Assembly (NCBI GenBank): GCA_928724745.1
Contig: CAKMXJ010000015.1
Coordinates: forward strand, 496,001 to 560,000
Direction: 5' to 3'
Source of the DNA: Anthracocystis setariae
Lineage: Eukaryota > Basidiomycota > Ustilaginomycetes > Ustilaginales > Ustilaginaceae
DNA: 64,000 nt
Position numbers and translations under genes: made by a program. The notes under the pieces were generated by a model. It was given only the letters and a program-made list of their open reading frames with translations. It made no database searches and was not told where the DNA came from. Shown here in pieces: positions 60,950 to 64,000 of the stretch (position 1 is its first letter; every line of letters starts with the position of its first letter).

Positions 60950-61645
60950 TCACTGAGAGCCGCTTGATCCCTCGTGAGAATTGAGGCCGAGCGACCTGCC
61001 CCAGGCCTTTCGTTCGTTTTCCTTAGCAATCCGTGCACGTCTGTCCTCCTCTTCCATAGCAGCAACATCGCGCAACAAATTAAGCCTGGCTTTCTGTTTA
61101 GCAAGCAATTCCCCGTAGCGAGCGGCATAATCTCCGAGCGAGTGCGCTTGGTAGAGTTGCTGCTGAGCTTGCATTCGAGCTTCCTCTTTTTGCAGTCGAT
61201 TGGCCGTCTCTACGGCCATTTTCTCGGACGCCTTCTGCTCAGCTTCAAACTTTGTGATGAGATCCCTTCCAGCTATGCCTCTCATGTCCATTGGATCAGA
61301 TGTAAGTTGAATGTACGGATGATGGCCTTGAGCAAACTCGATCATCTGCTGAAGTCCAGCGCGATGGGCTGACATCTGATCCGGTCCATATCGTCTTCCA
61401 TAGCGTTTGTTGATAATACCCAAGCCCTGAGTCGAGAGGAATGTTTTCCAGGCAGACTGGGTGCCACTGAATTGCGAAGGTAGCTCGTGGTGCAGGTAGC
61501 CTCGATTGAGACTCTCGGAGAGGAAATCGATACCACGTGCGCTCTCCGACAGAGGGACCTGGGACAAGGCTTTTCCGTTTGGAGCAAAGGCACTGCCCGC
61601 GAAAAAGAGGATGGCGAAGATGCGTGTCGGTGCGAAGAGCCTCAT
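60950..61645 (-). CDS. secreted protein, array member 8 (intronless)
   Basis: Candidate secreted effector, 231 aa in a single uninterrupted exon. The signal peptide is MRLFAPTRIFAILFFAGSAFA. The first module is present (NRGYLHHELPSQ, then SAWKTFLSTQG), followed without introns by the region that the micro-exons encode elsewhere (INKRYGRRYGPDQ). The C-terminal half is a charged, Gln/Glu-rich likely coiled coil (FEAEQKASEKMAVETANRL). The frame is open 33 codons upstream; 61645 was chosen for the signal peptide. No cysteine. No splice signals were found at the family positions. Confidence 0.78.
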   Translation of the reverse strand: MRLFAPTRIFAILFFAGSAFAPNGKALSQVPLSESARGIDFLSESLNRGYLHHELPSQFSGTQSAWKTFLSTQGLGIINKRYGRRYGPDQMSAHRAGLQQMIEFAQGHHPYIQLTSDPMDMRGIAGRDLITKFEAEQKASEKMAVETANRLQKEEARMQAQQQLYQAHSLGDYAARYGELLAKQKARLNLLRDVAAMEEEDRRARIAKENERKAWGRSLGLNSHEGSSGSQ

Positions 61646-62254
61646 GGCGACCTTTTTTGATGCTGCTACCAGAAAATGCGGCCGTGATGCTCTTTGATGA
61701 CGCTCCAAGGCGGACAGTGCAGAATCAGCAGCTGACGTAGACACTTGGCGCTTTTTTATATCTTATCTAGCAATCCTTTTGCTGAACAACTCGTACACTA
61801 GCAGCAACAGAAAGGGCAAAGGCTTCCTCACCTCTCTCATGGAGTTTCTTTTCGCTGGCAAGGATGTTGCCTCGTTCTAATGACGTTCCGCTCACTATCC
61901 CACATTTCTTGGCATCTAGCCTGTAGTTCATGTCGAGGTCGAGACAGAACTCTTGCATCACCTCGAATTCTTTGGCAGCCACGCAAATCGGGACGCAACA
62001 TCCTCGTTCGCACAGACATGAAGAAAGTAACGTGCTGCTGGGGATGAAATCGCTTCATGCCGGGTGTTGTCCTAGATGGTGGTCAAAAAGTAGAATCTGC
62101 AGAGGAATTCGCATTGAAATGTGGGCACTTTCACACACGTTGTAATGATACCGTCGAACGCCAAAGTCGGCTAGGTGAACAAGAACTGACAGCCGGCAAG
62201 CAAGCCAGAGGGTCCCTTGAGCGATTTTTTGACAACCGTTGACGGTCAAGGAAT
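61646..62254. other. intergenic region between members 8 and 9
   Basis: Contains a TATA-like element about 110 bp upstream of member 8. No supported gene was found. Confidence 0.45.
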
Positions 62255-62985
62255 TTATCCCGAGGAGGGGCCAGCATCACCCTGTCGACCAAGGCTGAGA
62301 GTTTGACCCCATTGCTGCCTCTCTCTCAGAGGTTGCAGCTTTTGAGCGGCGAATGCATCGACCAGTCGCTTAACAGTCTGACTCTTTGGACCCCAAGTAT
62401 GTCCGTTGAATGCGTAAGCATCGACTTTTCCGTCCCTGATCATGTTCAAGAACCTATAAAACCAAAACGTTTGGGGGCTCTGTCAGTTCCATATTTCCGA
62501 TGCAAGTCTGTTGTTGTCTGTTTCAGGCCCCAGACTTACCTCTTCTTGCCAAGCTGATTAGCCCAGCTGTGTGTGTAGGTAAAAGGAGTAACGCATCAAT
62601 ATATTGCTCTCGTCTTGCTTTGGACCCTCGACTTGGCTTTGCACTTACGCTTCACCACGGCCAAATTCCCTACGGTGTAGTTTCGCAATCAAGACAGATA
62701 GAGTGAGCTTTCCCTTGATCTTGAATAGGGCTGAGGAGAAGCTATTGGTGCTTACCCATAGGACTGCTCTACAATGGCCTCGCCGCGAGTCTTGAGGAAG
62801 TTATGCCAGTCTTCTTGAAGTACTGACAAATGGTCGGGAAGGATCACGTGGAAGCCCCTCAGGTTCACCTCGCGGAGAGCCTGGATTTGAGACTCTAGCT
62901 CGGCTAGGCTAGCAGTCGGAGCAGCACTGACCATGCCTGCAATAGCAAGAGCAACAGCAACGAAGAGGACACGGAAGATCTTCAT
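62255..62985 (-). CDS. secreted protein, array member 9 (four exons)
   Basis: Candidate secreted effector, 158 aa. Exons (minus): 62985-62756, 62669-62649 (21 nt), 62566-62540 (27 nt), 62453-62255, introns phase 2 (GTAAGC, GTAAGT, GTAAGT). The signal peptide is MKIFRVLFVAVALAIAGMVSA. The module is divergent: REVNLRGFHVILPDH, then EDWHNFLKTRGEAIV. Exon 4 has FLNMIRDGKVDA and VKRLVDAFAAQKLQ, with a short Gly/Ser-rich end similar to that of member 7. No cysteine. Confidence 0.75.
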
Positions 62986-64000
62986 GGTCGGGTAATCGAG
63001 TCGAGTCGAGTGATGATGATCAAAGCTGTTGAGCGATATCAACGTCGTTCTTAAGTACGTTTCAGATTCTTCTTCTCGTCAGCGCCCGACACAGCTCGTT
63101 TGATGCCTTGCTCGAGTTTCGCTGCCCCTATCCTATCGCTCTTCTCCCACGGAGACAGGAAGCTGTCTAACTTTGATGGACAAGTCGTAGTGCCGAGCTG
63201 GTGAATGGACCCTTCCAGCCAATCAAGCAACAGACTGATCTGCGAACGTGTACAAACACAAGACCAATTGAACGGTCATTGTTCGTTGTGAGCATCGCAA
63301 GATCAAACCCTCCAGGCTCCCACTATATAGTGTGATATCTTGCTTCGCCAAGAGCGCCGTTGACAGGGAAGAGACAACAGGCAACAATTCGAAATAAGTT
63401 GCGACGAAGGATTGAACAACTCTGGTTGTGATGTGTTCCTGCCAATTACCCACTTGTACGCCGACCCTCCGGTTTGGCATCCCTCAGGTGACCAGGGATC
63501 AATGATGCTGCTTCAGCTGGCTCCGTTAGCCTTGAAAGCTCTCAGAGGCTCTCAACCCATTGTTAGAAAGCCGGGAGAAGCTTTGAATTCGCCGCAAGGC
63601 AAGCTGGACGTGGGAAAATGGCAAAGGACGTACAGATTGGGAAGGCCCAGTTTTCGACATGCTATCACTCGCCCTGGAAGGAGGGAGGCATGTCGATGCT
63701 GTTGATTTGAAGTGGGATTGCCAAGCCAAAGACGTACTCGCCGGTTGAACAATGAACGCCTCATAGCTTTTGGTGGTAGATACACTATATTGTTGCACTC
63801 CCACTTTGATACACGATCTCATACACGGTCGTATCGTTTTTCTTTTTTTTCTTTTATCCTCCCACCACCATCGTAGACTATGCCTATAGCGATCAACCTG
63901 CTTCCTGGACTTCTCTGACCGAGCTTGTCCCGACACCTCTGATCGTTGGAGAAACCGATGAGTCCTCCATTGAACATAGAACCTCGGTCAATCAAGCTCA
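62986..64000. other. right edge, possible start of a further array member
   Basis: A minus-strand open frame at about 63220-63480 reads QEHITTRVVQSF and VATYFELLP, which resembles the exon-4 module of the array, but no matching exon 1 lies between it and the right edge. It could be the last exon of a gene starting outside the window, a decayed copy, or chance. Confidence 0.3.

Noticed and set aside
1..64000. tRNA genes, rRNA, CRISPR arrays, operons or bacterial-type regulatory sites
   Set aside because: None was recognised. The gene structure, introns and transposons are those of a fungal nuclear genome.

Overview
The window reads as nuclear DNA of a basidiomycete fungus, most probably a smut (Ustilaginaceae). 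The evidence is compact, almost intron-free conserved genes, basidiomycete-type orthologues (Sec62, condensin Cnd1, Orc2, Swt1, Drn1, Vma21), and a tandem array of small secreted proteins broken up by transposons, as in smut effector clusters. Species cannot be fixed from the sequence alone.

Layout. (1) 1-30.8 kb is a conserved, GC-richer, gene-dense core: a C2H2 zinc-finger regulator (3427-5445), an SH3-PX-BAR sorting nexin (6323-10747), a secreted GH43 exo-galactanase-like enzyme (10853-12265, -), Sec62 (-), condensin subunit 1 (+), a solo LTR, an Rrn11/TPR-like protein (+), Drn1/Cwf19-like (-), Vma21 (one intron, +), Orc2 (-), Swt1-like PIN nuclease (-) and a small tail-anchored membrane protein (+). 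(2) 31.0-64 kb is an accessory compartment holding at least nine paralogous genes, all on the minus strand, head to tail. Each encodes a signal peptide and a cysteine-free mature protein sharing a [FY]xETxxLW...LPG...W..F...G module. Eight of the nine fit the same four-exon plan with two in-frame micro-exons (15-21 nt and 18-39 nt), every intron in phase 2. One member (60950-61645) has no introns.

(3) Three transposons sit in this array. A Ty3/gypsy chromovirus (33904-47796, 196-bp LTRs, target duplication CTGGA) landed about 80 bp upstream of the second secreted-protein gene, just beyond its TATA box. A Ty1/copia element (38141-46401, 942-bp LTRs, target duplication CCTGT) is nested inside the gypsy integrase. 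A PIF/Harbinger-type DNA transposon (52843-56145, 13-bp TIRs, 3-bp duplication AGA) with both of its genes intact lies between members five and six. A solo gypsy LTR with its own duplication (CTGCT) lies in the core at 20023-20208.

The most unusual object is the copia element. It carries about 20 copies of a ~22-bp imperfect palindrome (arms CAACAYTC / GARTGTTG around a 6-nt centre) in its LTRs and inside its gag-pol reading frame, with compensating changes between the arms. It also carries an extra ORF downstream of pol encoding a 566-aa protein with a CX2CX6C...CX2CX6C zinc cluster. Its gag-pol start codon lies inside a half-tRNA-iMet primer-binding site, so the ATG is the complement of the tRNA anticodon. 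Whether the zinc-cluster protein recognises the palindromes is a testable but unproven idea.
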